Positions 18,144-26,865 are shown, numbered from the stretch's first letter. The stretch is DNA of 49,701 nt from Betaproteobacteria bacterium (GCA_021298815.1 JAJTHE010000048.1:1-49701); one strand, 5' to 3'. Notes: generated by a model from the letters alone, not told the origin. Translations and numbers: made by a program.

Positions 18144-18821
18144 TCAGGCCTCCGGCCGGAACACGATCAGCACCTCGTCGTGCGCGACCGGCGTCGCATC
18201 CCGTGCGCGGATCTCTACCACGGTGCCGGCGCTCGCCGCATCGACCGTGTTCATCAGCTTCATCACCTCGATGATGCACAGCGTGGCGCCGGCCTCGACG
18301 CGCTGGCCGACTTCGACGAACGGCGTGGCGCCCGGGGCTGGCGCGCGATAGAACGTGCCGACCATCGGCGCGGTGATCGCGAGGGTGCCCTGGGGCAGCG
18401 GTGCCGCGGCCGGTCGTTGCACGGCCGCATCGCCGGCAGCCGTGGCGGGCGCGACCGCCGGCGTTGCGGGTGCCGCTGCGGGTGCTGCCGCCGGTGCCGC
18501 CGCCGGCGATGCGTCCGATGGCGCCGTCCGCGGCGCGCTGCCTGCGCCATCGCTCCTGCGCCTGAACTCGATCTCGATCGCGCCGACCTTCAGCCGGAAC
18601 TCGCTGAACGCGCTGGCACGCTCGATCAGTTCGACCATCGAGATCAGGTCGGCATAACCGAGCGGTGCGGCCTGGGGCAACGGGAAGGCCAGGGGTGCGG
18701 CGTTCGCCTTCGGCGCAGCCTTCCTCGCAGCGGTCTTCTTCGCCGCGGCCTTTTTCGCCGCGGCCTTCTTCAAGGCTGCCTTCCCCGGCGCCGCCTTGCC
18801 CGCAGCCCGCGTCCTTGCCAT
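18144..18821 (-). CDS. Biotin carboxyl carrier protein (AccB-like) with Lys/Ala-rich N-terminus
   Basis: A 225-residue biotin carrier. The C-terminal biotinyl domain has the attachment motif EVMKLMNTV; the lysine between the two Met residues carries biotin. Residues about 55-90 (DLISMVELIERASAFSEFRL) resemble the AccB N-terminal part, followed by a long Ala/Pro linker. The first ~40 residues are a run of KKAAAKKAAAKK-type repeats like histone H1 or PhaF tails, unusual for a BCCP. ATG 18821 follows a strong GGAGGAAGG site. The gene is one base upstream of the carboxyltransferase, forming a two-gene unit. Confidence 0.88.
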   Translation of the reverse strand: MARTRAAGKAAPGKAALKKAAAKKAAAKKTAARKAAPKANAAPLAFPLPQAAPLGYADLISMVELIERASAFSEFRLKVGAIEIEFRRRSDGAGSAPRTAPSDASPAAAPAAAPAAAPATPAVAPATAAGDAAVQRPAAAPLPQGTLAITAPMVGTFYRAPAPGATPFVEVGQRVEAGATLCIIEVMKLMNTVDAASAGTVVEIRARDATPVAHDEVLIVFRPEA

Positions 18822-18903
18822 GCCTTCCTCCCCCGATGGGCCCGCTGCCGTGCGCGTCGCACGCATCTCGTCGCGGGCTGCCTGCCGCATCCCGCGCGGC
18901 GGA

Positions 18904-19767
18904 TCAGTCCGGCATTCGCGCCCCGGTGATCCGGTCGTGACCGGCCAGGTCCCGGTCGGTGAACACGTCGACCAGGCCCCGGTCCCCGAGCAGCCTGCGC
19001 ACGGCCGGGCCCTGGTCATGGCCGTGCTCCAGCAGCAGCCATCCGCCGGCGGCCAGTGCCGCCGGCGCCTGCAGCACGATCAGGCGGATCGCCGCCAGCG
19101 CATCGTCGCCCGGCGTCAGCGCCGAGCGCGGCTCGAAGCGCAGGTCGCCCTGGCCCAGGTGGAAATCGGCCGCGGCGATGTAGGGCGGATTGGCGACCAC
19201 CATCGACAGCCGGTGGCCGTCGATGCCCTTCAGCCAGTCGCCGATCACGAAATCGATGTTCGGGCACTCGAGCGCGGCGGCATTGCGCCGCGCGACCATG
19301 ATCGCATCGGCCGAGGCATCGATCGCCAGCACCCGCGTGTCCGGCCGTTCCAGCGCGATCGTGATGCCGACGCAGCCGCTGCCGGTGCCGAGGTCGACCA
19401 CTTCCGGGTTGCCTTCGACCGGCAACCGGGCCAGTGCCGCGTCGACCAGGCCTTCGGTCTCGGGGCGCGGGATCAGCACGCCGGGGGTTACCGCGAACCC
19501 GCGGCTGTAGAACTCGCGCGTCCCCAGCAGGTAGGCGATCGGCTCGCCCGAAGCGCGGCGCGCGACCAGCGATTCGAAGCGCATGCGGTCGACCGGGCCG
19601 AGCTGCCGCCCGGGGTAGGACACGATCTGCGCGACGGTGGCGCCGGTGACATGCTGCAGCAGCAGGCGCGCGTCGACCGCGGCCAGCGAATGGCCGCGCG
19701 AGGCGAGGGTCAGCGCGTCGGTGTAGGTGAGCACGGGAAACGAGGAAGAGGCGGGGGAGGCAGACAT
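18904..19767 (-). CDS. prmC: Release-factor glutamine methyltransferase PrmC
   Basis: Methylates the glutamine of the GGQ motif in release factors 1 and 2 using S-adenosylmethionine; 287 residues. Visible are the SAM-binding VVDLGTGSGCVGI, the catalytic NPPYIAAADF motif and the preceding REFYSRGFAVTPGVLIPRPETE segment. It follows prfA, its substrate, by 3 bp, in the conserved hemA-prfA-prmC order. The start MSASPASSSFPVL is consistent with this spacing. Confidence 0.95.
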   Translation of the reverse strand: MSASPASSSFPVLTYTDALTLASRGHSLAAVDARLLLQHVTGATVAQIVSYPGRQLGPVDRMRFESLVARRASGEPIAYLLGTREFYSRGFAVTPGVLIPRPETEGLVDAALARLPVEGNPEVVDLGTGSGCVGITIALERPDTRVLAIDASADAIMVARRNAAALECPNIDFVIGDWLKGIDGHRLSMVVANPPYIAAADFHLGQGDLRFEPRSALTPGDDALAAIRLIVLQAPAALAAGGWLLLEHGHDQGPAVRRLLGDRGLVDVFTDRDLAGHDRITGARMPD

Positions 19768-19770
19768 CGT

Positions 19771-20853
19771 TCAGGCGGCTTCCGACAGGGTTGCGAGCTG
19801 CTCGGCCTGGTGCTCGGCGACCAGCGCGGAGACCAGCGGGGCGATGTCGCCGTCCATGATCTGGTCGATCTTGTAGAGGGTCAGGTTGATCCGGTGGTCG
19901 GTGACCCGACCCTGCGGGAAATTGTACGTGCGAATCCGTTCGGAGCGGTCGCCGCTGCCGACCAGCGACTTGCGCTCGGCCGCCTGCTTCGCCTGCTGCG
20001 AGCGCACCTGCACGTCCTTGAGGCGCGCGGCGAGCACCGACATCGCCTGCGCCTTGTTGCGATGCTGCGAGCGGTCGTCCTGGCATTCCACCACGATGCC
20101 GGTGGGCAGGTGGGTGATGCGCACTGCGGAATCGGTCTTGTTGATGTGCTGCCCGCCGGCGCCCGACGCGCGGTAGGTGTCGATGCGCAGCTCCGCCGGG
20201 TTGAGCACGACGTCGCTCACCTCGTCGGCCTCGGGCAGCACGGCCACGGTACAGGCCGAGGTGTGGATGCGGCCCTGGGTCTCGGTCGCCGGCACGCGCT
20301 GCACGCGATGGCCACCCGACTCGAACTTCAGCTTCGAATAGGCGCCGTGGCCGACCACCTTGGCGATCACTTCCTTGTAGCCGCCGAGTTCCGCCGCGTT
20401 CTGCGAGATGACCTCGACCTTCCAGCCGTTGCGCTCGGCGTAGCGGGCATACATGCGGAACAGGTCGCCGGCGAACAGCGCCGACTCGTCGCCGCCGGTG
20501 CCGGCGCGCACTTCGAGGAACAGGTTGCGCTCGTCGTTCGGATCCTTCGGCAGCAGCGCCTGCTGCAGCTCGACCTCGAGCAAGGCCAGGCGTTCGCGCC
20601 CTTCGCGCAGCTCGATCTCGGCCAGTTCGCGCATGTCCGGGTCGGACAGCAGCGCGTCGGCCTCGCGCAGCGACTGCTCGACCGCGCCGTGCCGGCGGTA
20701 CAGCTCGACCACCGTCTCGAGTTCGGCGCGCTCGCGGGTCAGCCGACGGTACTGGTCGAGGTTGTCCGTGGCATCCGCGCGGCCGAGGATGGCGTTGACT
20801 TCGTCCAGCCGCTCGGCGAGCTGCGCGAGCTTGGCAGCGATGCTCGGGTTCAT
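19771..20853 (-). CDS. prfA: Peptide chain release factor 1
   Basis: Class I release factor recognising UAA and UAG; 360 residues, the standard length. The GGQ peptidyl-hydrolysis motif is present ([19 protein letters not shown]), and the domain-2 region includes the RF1-type anticodon-like tripeptide segment near [15 protein letters not shown] (PxT type). It lies 10 bp after hemA and 3 bp before prmC. Everything fits an intact gene. It is relevant that UGA is read by RF2, not RF1, given the candidate selenocysteine codon elsewhere in the window. Confidence 0.97.
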   Translation of the reverse strand: MNPSIAAKLAQLAERLDEVNAILGRADATDNLDQYRRLTRERAELETVVELYRRHGAVEQSLREADALLSDPDMRELAEIELREGRERLALLEVELQQALLPKDPNDERNLFLEVRAGTGGDESALFAGDLFRMYARYAERNGWKVEVISQNAAELGGYKEVIAKVVGHGAYSKLKFESGGHRVQRVPATETQGRIHTSACTVAVLPEADEVSDVVLNPAELRIDTYRASGAGGQHINKTDSAVRITHLPTGIVVECQDDRSQHRNKAQAMSVLAARLKDVQVRSQQAKQAAERKSLVGSGDRSERIRTYNFPQGRVTDHRINLTLYKIDQIMDGDIAPLVSALVAEHQAEQLATLSEAA

Positions 20854-20863
20854 GGACGGGCCG

Positions 20864-22117
20864 CTACGAGCGGTCGCCGGCGCGTGCGCGTCCCGACAGC
20901 AGTTGGGCGAGTTCGTCCCGGCTGCCTTCGCCGAGATGGTTCAGCGCATGCGACGGCGCATGCAGCAGCTTGTTGGTCAGCGAACGCGACAGGCGGTCGA
21001 TCACCAGCTTCGGGTCGTCGCCCTGGGTCAGCCGGCGGATGGCCTGCTCGACCTCGCGCTGGCGCGAGCGCTCGGCCTCGTCGCGTAGCGCGCGGATGGT
21101 CGGCACCAGCTCGCGGGTCGACACCCAGTGCATGAAGTCGGACACGCCGAGCGAGATGATCGCCTCGGCATCGTGCACCGCGCCGGCGCGCGACTCGCGA
21201 CCCAGCTTGACGATCTCGCCGAGGTCGTCGACCGTGTACAGGAACACGTCGTCCATGCGCGCGGCTTCGGCTTCCACGTCGCGCGGCACGGCCAGGTCGA
21301 CGATGAACACCGGCTTGCGCCGCCGCGCCTTCAGCGTGCGTTCGAGCAGGCCCTTGCCGATGATCGGCAGCTGGCTCGCGGTGCAGGTGATGATGATGTC
21401 GTATTCGGGCAGGCGGTCGGGCAGGTCGGCCAGCCCCATCGCGTTGCCGCCATGGCGTTCGGCCAGCAGCTGGCCGCGCGCCTGGGTGCGGTTGGCGAAG
21501 CTCACCATGCGCGGCCTGCGCGCGCAGAAGTGCGCGGCGCAGAGTTCGATCATCTCGCCGGCGCCGATGAACAGCACGCGCTGCTCGGCGATCGACGGGA
21601 ACAGCCGTTCGGCCAGCGCGACGGCCGCCGCGGCCATCGACACCGAACTGCCGCCGATCTCGGTCTCGGAGCGCACCCGCTTGGCGATCGAGAAGGTACG
21701 CTGGAACAGCTTGTGCAGCAGCGATCCGAGCGTGCCGGCGTTTTCCGCCGAGCGCACCGCCTGCTTCAGCTGGCCGAGGATCTGCGGCTCGCCCAGCACC
21801 ATCGAATCGAGGCCGGCGGCGACGCGGAACGCATGGCGCGCGGCGTCCTCGGACGGCAGCGTGTAGACGTACGGCTTGAGCGAATCGCGCTCGAGCTTGT
21901 GGTAGTCGGCCAGCCAGCCGGTCGCGTACTGCGGGTCGTTCGTGCTGCAGTAGATCTCGGTCCGGTTGCAGGTGGACAGGATCGCCGCCTCGGTCACCGG
22001 GCCGGTCTGCACCAGGTCGCGCAATGCCTCGGACATCGTCTCGCCGTTGAAGGCGACCCGTTCGCGCACCTTGACCGGGGCGCTCTGGTGGTTGATGCCG
22101 ACTGCGTAGAGTTGCAT
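20864..22117 (-). CDS. hemA: Glutamyl-tRNA reductase
   Basis: First enzyme of the C5 pathway: reduces glutamyl-tRNA to glutamate-1-semialdehyde with NADPH, feeding heme and bacteriochlorophyll. 417 residues; the catalytic Cys lies in [13 protein letters not shown], and the NADPH domain contains [15 protein letters not shown] and [18 protein letters not shown]. It heads the hemA-prfA-prmC unit. Upstream are two PpsR/CrtJ-type palindromes 8 bp apart that overlap a TTGACA (-35-like) hexamer on the coding strand. This points to light- or redox-dependent control of tetrapyrrole entry flux. Confidence 0.97.
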   Translation of the reverse strand: MQLYAVGINHQSAPVKVRERVAFNGETMSEALRDLVQTGPVTEAAILSTCNRTEIYCSTNDPQYATGWLADYHKLERDSLKPYVYTLPSEDAARHAFRVAAGLDSMVLGEPQILGQLKQAVRSAENAGTLGSLLHKLFQRTFSIAKRVRSETEIGGSSVSMAAAAVALAERLFPSIAEQRVLFIGAGEMIELCAAHFCARRPRMVSFANRTQARGQLLAERHGGNAMGLADLPDRLPEYDIIITCTASQLPIIGKGLLERTLKARRRKPVFIVDLAVPRDVEAEAARMDDVFLYTVDDLGEIVKLGRESRAGAVHDAEAIISLGVSDFMHWVSTRELVPTIRALRDEAERSRQREVEQAIRRLTQGDDPKLVIDRLSRSLTNKLLHAPSHALNHLGEGSRDELAQLLSGRARAGDRS

Positions 22118-22163
22118 GAATCGGGAACCCGGTAGGCGATGCAGGCTGGATGGTTCGGCGACG

Positions 22164-22207
22164 TGTCAGGAGAAGTTAACACATCTCCGTGTCAATATGG
22201 AAGTACA
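22164..22207 (-). promoter_or_regulatory. Tandem PpsR/CrtJ-type operators upstream of hemA
   Basis: Two TGT-N12-ACA palindromes occur at 22164-22181 and 22190-22207, separated by exactly 8 bp, the arrangement known for cooperative CrtJ/PpsR binding at Rhodobacter bchC. The right-hand site contains TTGACA on the hemA strand (22195-22190), a possible -35 box; no clear -10 was found. A GTTAAC-centred inverted repeat (GGAGA...TCTCC) overlaps the left site. Position is 47-90 bp upstream of the hemA start codon. Confidence 0.75.
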
Positions 22208-22304
22208 CAGGGCGAAACCCATGGCGGGATCGTCCGGCGCGGACCAGTCGCGGGCCGTACCTGTACCCTGGCCGGGCCGCAGCCCGATGCGCGACCGGCG
22301 ACGG

Positions 22305-22457
22305 CTAGAGGCAGAAGCCGCCCAGCGCGTCCAGGAAAAGCGCGACTCCGGTGACCTGCCAGGCGGCGAATGCGCCCAGCCCGCCGAGCGCGAGCACGAA
22401 CAGGGCCGTGCGGTGCGGCACGAGCGGAGCCATGGCGGAATCGGCGACCCTGTCCAT
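22305..22457 (-). CDS. Small hydrophobic protein, unknown
   Basis: A 50-residue frame (MDRVADSAMAPLVPHRTALF at the start) with one or two short hydrophobic segments (ALFVLALGGLGAFAAW and VTGVALFLDALGGF), placed between the MFS gene and hemA on the same strand. A TATACT sequence on this strand (22470-22465) ends 7 bp before the ATG, so a promoter here would give a nearly leaderless mRNA. No family is recognised. The remaining intergenic sequence 22208-22304 shows nothing further. Confidence 0.4.
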   Translation of the reverse strand: MDRVADSAMAPLVPHRTALFVLALGGLGAFAAWQVTGVALFLDALGGFCL

Positions 22458-22489
22458 GGCAGCGAGTATAGCGCGGTCGTGCGGCGCTT

Positions 22490-23734
22490 CTAGGTGGCGG
22501 GCGCGTTGCGCAGCCGGGCGGGGGAGGTCTCCGACACCGGCAGCAGCACCAGCGCGCCGAACACCCCCAACCCGATCGAGATCATCCAGGCGATGTTGTA
22601 GGAACCGGTGGTGTCGAACAGGTAGCCGGCGAACCAGGCGCCGAGGAAGCCGCCGATCTGGTGGCTCATGAACACCACCCCGAACAGGGTCGCCAGGTAG
22701 CGCGTGCCGAACAGCTGGGCCACCAGCCCGGAGGTGGGCGGAACGGTGCCCAGCCAGAGGAATCCGATGATCGCCCCGAACGCCAGCGCCAGCGTCGGCG
22801 TCATCGGCAGCACCAGGACCAGCACGAAGAGGACTGAGCGGCCAGCGTATATGGCTGATAGCAAGTGCTTCTTAGCATATCGAGAGCAGGCGGCGCCGAA
22901 CAGGTAGGAACCGAAGATGTTGCACAGGCCGATCAGCGCCAGCGAGTTGGCCGCCACCGCCGCCGAGATGCCGCGATCGGCCAGGTAGGCCGGCAGGTGG
23001 GTCGCCACGAACGACACATGGAAGCCGCAGACGAAGAACGACAGGGTCAGCAGCCAGTAGCCCGGATGCCTGCCCGCACGGGCCAGGGCCGCCCAGGCGC
23101 TGCTGTCCTCGCCCGCGGCAGGTACCGTCCCGCCCGCATTGGCCTTGTGGGCGAGGCCGAACGACACTGCGAAGGCGATCGCCATGAAGATCGACAGCAG
23201 GATGAACGCCCACTGCCAGTCGAAGGTGGAGACCAGGGCCTGCGCGCCGGGCACCATCGCGAACTGGCCGAACGAGCCACCGGCGGTGACCAGTCCGAAC
23301 GCCGTGCCGCGCTGCGCCGGCGTCACCACGCGCCCGACCGCGCCCAGCACGACCGGCAGGGTGAGCAGGCTCATGCCCAGGCCGACCACCACGCCGAGCG
23401 TCAGCACCAGGCTGTCGGGGCCCTGTGCGAAACCGGCCAGCACCAGTCCCAGTCCATAGATGAGGGTGCCGGCTGCGATCACCCGGTTCGGGCCGAACCG
23501 GTCGGACATCATGCCGGCGACCGGGCCGAGCAGGCCGGTCAGCAGTGTCTGCAGCGCGATTGCCAGTCCGAACACCTGCCGCCCGACCTCCAGGTCGGCG
23601 GTGACCGGCTTCAGGAAGATCCCGAAAGACTGCCGGATGCCCATGCCGAGGGTGATGACGATCGCGCCGCAGATCAGCACGGTCAGCGCGCCGGCCTGCA
23701 GGGACGTCTTCGGCGGGACTGATTCTTTCGACAT
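22490..23734 (-). CDS. MFS transporter
   Basis: A 414-residue major facilitator superfamily permease with about twelve hydrophobic spans. The inter-helix 2-3 motif is visible as GMMSDRFGPNRVIAAG, and the N-terminal GMGIRQSFGIFLKPV segment resembles the oxalate/formate antiporter or monocarboxylate-type (MCT/OFA) subgroup. ATG 23734 begins MSKESVPPKTSLQ. It stands alone, with the small hydrophobic protein 32 bp downstream. Substrate unknown; monocarboxylate transport is a guess from subgroup similarity. Confidence 0.85.
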   Translation of the reverse strand: MSKESVPPKTSLQAGALTVLICGAIVITLGMGIRQSFGIFLKPVTADLEVGRQVFGLAIALQTLLTGLLGPVAGMMSDRFGPNRVIAAGTLIYGLGLVLAGFAQGPDSLVLTLGVVVGLGMSLLTLPVVLGAVGRVVTPAQRGTAFGLVTAGGSFGQFAMVPGAQALVSTFDWQWAFILLSIFMAIAFAVSFGLAHKANAGGTVPAAGEDSSAWAALARAGRHPGYWLLTLSFFVCGFHVSFVATHLPAYLADRGISAAVAANSLALIGLCNIFGSYLFGAACSRYAKKHLLSAIYAGRSVLFVLVLVLPMTPTLALAFGAIIGFLWLGTVPPTSGLVAQLFGTRYLATLFGVVFMSHQIGGFLGAWFAGYLFDTTGSYNIAWMISIGLGVFGALVLLPVSETSPARLRNAPAT

Positions 23735-23906
23735 GGATCACTGCTCCTGGCGCTCCGCGCGCGGTGTGGCAGTGTAACAAGCGTGTTGCGGCGCTGACAT
23801 GGGCGCGTGCGCACCGCAGCACGCCGCCAGCCGCGTGATTTACCGCCCGGCAGGCGCAATAGTGCGCGGACCTGGGCCGGGGGCGTGGCTACAATCCCCC
23901 CCGTGA

Positions 23907-24000
23907 CCAGCTACAAAGCTGGCAACCCCGTTCGAACGGGGAGGATGCAGCACACCGAAGACGCAGTGAAGGCGCCACCGCGGCGGGTCCCTCGGACCCG
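23907..24000 (+). promoter_or_regulatory. Hairpin-rich 5' leader before the four-helix membrane protein
   Basis: Three perfect stems lie in 94 nt: CCAGCT/AGCTGG with an ACAA loop (23907-23922), CCCCGTT/AACGGGG (23926-23941), and CGGGTCC/GGACCCG with a CTC loop (23984-24000). A TACAAT hexamer (23889-23894) just upstream may be a -10 box, which would place all three in the mRNA leader of the gene at 24032. No known riboswitch class was recognised. The rest of 23735-24031 shows no gene. Confidence 0.45.
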
Positions 24001-24031
24001 GCGGGCGCACGCGAGCCATCAGGGGCAATTC

Positions 24032-24460
24032 ATGAGTGAAGAAGCGCAGCGCAACGTGAACAAGGTCGAGTGGATGTGGCTGCTGATGCTGCTCGGCAAC
24101 GTGATCACCGCCATGCTCGTGATCTGGATCGGGCCGACCAACCTGGACGAGTCCTACCAGCGTTTCGCCACGATGGCGCTGGTCGCCGGGGGCGCACTGG
24201 CGCTGCCCACGATCTTCGTCTACCAGAAGTGGAACCAGTTCCGCTATCGCACGCCGCGGCCGGACCCGGAAAGCGACAACGACCTGCAGTCCGCACAGGT
24301 CTGGATGACCACCGGCGCGATGGTGAGCAGCCTGCCGATGTATGTCGGCATCGGCTTCTACATGTTCAGCGGCAACAGCACGGTGCTGATGGTGCTGACC
24401 GGCATCTCTCTGGGCATCCTGATGAACTTCCGGCCGGCGACGCTGTTCGGCACGAACTGA
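24032..24460 (+). CDS. Four-helix membrane protein, unknown
   Basis: A 142-residue protein (MSEEAQRNVNKVEWMW...) with four hydrophobic segments: WLLMLLGNVITAMLVIWIG, MALVAGGALALPTIFVY, TTGAMVSSLPMYVGIGFYMF and STVLMVLTGISLGILMNF. ATG 24032 is preceded by AGGGG. The upstream region is hairpin rich, suggesting post-transcriptional control. Its stop TGA overlaps a CTG codon that is the only start-like codon near the photolyase-like reading frame that follows, so the two may be coupled. No family is recognised. Confidence 0.7.
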   Translation: MSEEAQRNVNKVEWMWLLMLLGNVITAMLVIWIGPTNLDESYQRFATMALVAGGALALPTIFVYQKWNQFRYRTPRPDPESDNDLQSAQVWMTTGAMVSSLPMYVGIGFYMFSGNSTVLMVLTGISLGILMNFRPATLFGTN

Positions 24461-25722
24461 GCACCGGCGCGACACCCCTGTCGATCCCCGGGCCCGCGAC
24501 GCGCGCGGCGGGCCTCGCCCGGCTGCAGGCGTTCCTGCCACGCGCCGGCCGCGACTATGCATCCGGCCGCAACCATGCGGACGGCGCGCAGGGCCGGGAC
24601 AGCGTGTCGATGCTGTCGCCCTGGATCCGGCACCGGCTGGTCACCGAGCCGGAGGTCGCCGCGGCGGTCCTCGCGCGGCACTCGCCCGCGGCCTGCGCGA
24701 AGTTCGTGCAGGAGGTGTGCTGGCGTACCTACTGGATCGGCTGGCTCGAACAGCATCCGGGCGCATGGGCGCGCTATCGCGAGGGCCTCGACCGGCTGCT
24801 CGAGCGGCTGGACCGCGACGCCGCGCTCGCCGAGCGGTACCGCGCGGCGGTCGAGGGCCGCACCGGCATCGCCTGCTTCGACGCATGGGCCGCCGCGCTG
24901 GTCGAGACCGGCTACCTGCACAACCATGCGCGGATGTGGACGGCCAGCATCTGGATCTTCACGCTCGGCCTGCCGTGGGAACTGGGTGCCGACTGGTTCC
25001 TGCGCCACCTGGCCGATGGCGATCCTGCCTCGAACACGCTGTCGTGGCGCTGGGTCGGCGGCCTGCAGACGCGCGGCAAGCATTACCTCGCGCGGGCCGC
25101 CAATATCGCCGAGTACACCGGCGGACGCTTCGATCCGCGTGGCGAGCTGGTCGAGCAGGCCGCACCGCTGCCGGCCGACGCACCGTTCGTGCGCGAAGCG
25201 CTGCTCGCGCCGGCCCGGCCGTTGCAGCAGGTGCGCAGCGGCCTGCTGGTCACGCTGGACGACCTGCATCCGGAGTCGGCGTGCGCATCGCCATCATCGC
25301 GGTCGTCGCCGTCGGAGGCCTGGGCGAGTTGCGCCGTGCTGGACGCGTCGGAGGTCGCTTCGCCGCTGCCCGCCGGCGCGGTGGCGGCCGGGTTCCGCGC
25401 CGCGGCGCTGGAAGATGCCGCCCTGCGCCAGTCGGCGCTGACGCAGGACGCGGTGGCGAGGGTCGATGCCGCATCCGTCGTCGACTGGGCGCGCGCACGG
25501 TCGCTGCGGCAGGTGGTCGTGTCCCATGGCCGAGTCGGCACGACGCGTGCGCTGCTCGGCTCGATCGGCCCGGCCCTCGATGCACATGGCATCGCGCTGG
25601 TGCAATGGCAGCGGCGGTGGGACGCGGTTGCCTGGCCGCATGCAGCGCGCGGCTTCTTCGCGTTCCGTGATCACATCGGTGCGCTGGTGGGCGAGGGCGA
25701 GGCGATGAACCGCTCGGCATGA
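24457..25722 (+). CDS. Photolyase/cryptochrome-like FAD-binding protein lacking the N-terminal domain
   Basis: About 420 residues. The photolyase FAD domain begins near the N-terminus: RLQAFLPRAGRDYASGRN, SMLSPWIRHRLVTEPEV, KFVQEVCWRTYWIGWLE, then NHARMWTASIWIFTLGLPW, DGDPASNTLSWRWVGGLQT and AEYTGGRFDP, all matching the usual order. The antenna-binding alpha/beta domain that normally precedes it is absent. Instead a C-terminal ~130-residue region (LRQVVVSHGRVGTTRALLGS, RRWDAVAWPHAARGFFAFRD) looks like an alpha/beta domain, as if permuted. No ATG/GTG/TTG start is available near the homology start; CTG 24457, overlapping the previous stop codon, is used here provisionally. DNA repair or blue-light sensing are both possible. 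Confidence 0.72.
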   Translation: MSTGATPLSIPGPATRAAGLARLQAFLPRAGRDYASGRNHADGAQGRDSVSMLSPWIRHRLVTEPEVAAAVLARHSPAACAKFVQEVCWRTYWIGWLEQHPGAWARYREGLDRLLERLDRDAALAERYRAAVEGRTGIACFDAWAAALVETGYLHNHARMWTASIWIFTLGLPWELGADWFLRHLADGDPASNTLSWRWVGGLQTRGKHYLARAANIAEYTGGRFDPRGELVEQAAPLPADAPFVREALLAPARPLQQVRSGLLVTLDDLHPESACASPSSRSSPSEAWASCAVLDASEVASPLPAGAVAAGFRAAALEDAALRQSALTQDAVARVDAASVVDWARARSLRQVVVSHGRVGTTRALLGSIGPALDAHGIALVQWQRRWDAVAWPHAARGFFAFRDHIGALVGEGEAMNRSA

Positions 25723-25794
25723 AGCGGTATAGTCCAGCGCATCCCGAGTCGTCCCGAACCCGATGGAGCCCCGATGCCCGTGCCTGCATCCGCC

Positions 25795-25830
25795 TGTGAG
25801 TGTGCGTCTGAGTGTGCACCTGAGTGTTTG
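25795..25830 (+). repeat. Three 12-bp direct repeats before the Bug receptor gene
   Basis: GAGTGTG recurs three times with 12-bp spacing (imperfect in the last copy). If the upstream ATG 25774 were used, it would encode an odd Cys-rich repeat (AsECASECAPECL). It lies after a TATAGT hexamer (25733-25738) and before the signal peptide start at 25876, so it probably belongs to the untranslated leader. Confidence 0.35.
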
Positions 25831-25875
25831 TCCCAGTCCGTGCCTGCTTCCGTTTCCGGGCCTGCATCGCGCGCC

Positions 25876-26865
25876 ATGCGCCGGCCGCGCACGATGCGCG
25901 CCGCTGCGTCCGTGCTCGGCGCTGCCCTGCTCGCCGGTGCGCTGCCCCTGCAGGCCGCCGAGGCGCCGTTCCCGACCCGTCCGATCCGTCTGGTGATCCC
26001 GCAGTCGCCCGGCGGCGGTTCGGATTCGATCGGCCGCCTCACCGCGCAGAAGCTGTCCGAGAACTTCGGCCAGAGCTTCGTCGTCGACAACCGCCCGGGC
26101 GCCGCCGGCATGCTCGGTGCCGAACTGGTGCGCCAGGCTACGCCCGACGGCTACACGATCCTGCTGTCTGCGATCGACACGATCACCGCGCCGCTGGTGA
26201 CGAAGAACGCGCCGTTCGATCCGGTGAAGCACTTCGCGCCGATCACCCAGCTCACCACCTCGCCGAACGTGATCCTGGTGACGCCGTCGTTCCAGGCGAA
26301 GACGATGCGCGAACTGGTCGACCTGGCCCGCGCGAAGCCGAAGACGATCGACTACGCGTCCTCCGGTATCGGCAGCATGCAGCACCTCGGCGGCGAACTG
26401 CTGAACGTGCTGGCGAAGATCGAGCTGTCCCATGTGCCGTACAAGGGCGGTGGACCGGCGCTGGTCGACCTGCTCGCCGGCCGGGTGCCGGTGATGGTGT
26501 CGGGTACCCAGGGCGCGCTGCCGTTCATCAAGACCGGCAAGGCGCGTGCGCTCGCGGTCACCAGCCCGAAGCGCAGCGCGACGATGCCCGACGTGCCGAC
26601 CGTGGCCGAGGCGCTGTCGCTGCCGGCCTACGAGGCGCTGAACTGGCAGGGCCTGTTCGCGCCGGCCGGCACGCCCGCACCGGTGGTCAAGCGGCTGGCC
26701 GACGAGACGATCAAGGTGCTCAACGCGCCCGACGTCAAGGCGCGCCTGGCGGAACTCGGCTTCGATCCGGTCGGCAACACGCCGGCCGCGTTCGCCGCGC
26801 TGGTGCTCGCCGAGCAGCGCAAGTGGATCAAGCTGATCCAGGCCGCCGGCATCAAGCCCGAGTAG
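25876..26865 (+). CDS. Bug/TctC-family periplasmic solute-binding protein
   Basis: Extracytoplasmic solute receptor of the tripartite tricarboxylate type, the large Bordetella/Burkholderiales 'Bug' family; about 329 residues from ATG 25876. The signal peptide is MRAAASVLGAALLAGALPLQ ending near AAEA. Family signature segments are RPIRLVIPQSPGGGSDSIGR, VVDNRPGAAGMLGAELV, HVPYKGGGPALVDLLAGRV and GLFAPAGTPAPVV. ATG 25774 would add an unlikely Cys-rich stretch before the signal peptide. No TctA/TctB partners are nearby, as is common for Bug proteins. It is first in an apparent operon with DUF1989, RidA and the glutaredoxin-DinB gene. Confidence 0.92.
   Translation: MRRPRTMRAAASVLGAALLAGALPLQAAEAPFPTRPIRLVIPQSPGGGSDSIGRLTAQKLSENFGQSFVVDNRPGAAGMLGAELVRQATPDGYTILLSAIDTITAPLVTKNAPFDPVKHFAPITQLTTSPNVILVTPSFQAKTMRELVDLARAKPKTIDYASSGIGSMQHLGGELLNVLAKIELSHVPYKGGGPALVDLLAGRVPVMVSGTQGALPFIKTGKARALAVTSPKRSATMPDVPTVAEALSLPAYEALNWQGLFAPAGTPAPVVKRLADETIKVLNAPDVKARLAELGFDPVGNTPAAFAALVLAEQRKWIKLIQAAGIKPE

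Noticed and set aside
23926..23941. CCCCGTTCGAACGGGG as a tRNA T-arm
   Set aside because: Loop and stem lengths are wrong and no acceptor, D or anticodon arm surrounds it.
25774..25875. Cys-rich N-terminal extension of the Bug receptor from ATG 25774
   Set aside because: It would place about 34 residues of repeat-derived sequence before a normal signal peptide; ATG 25876 gives the expected exported protein.
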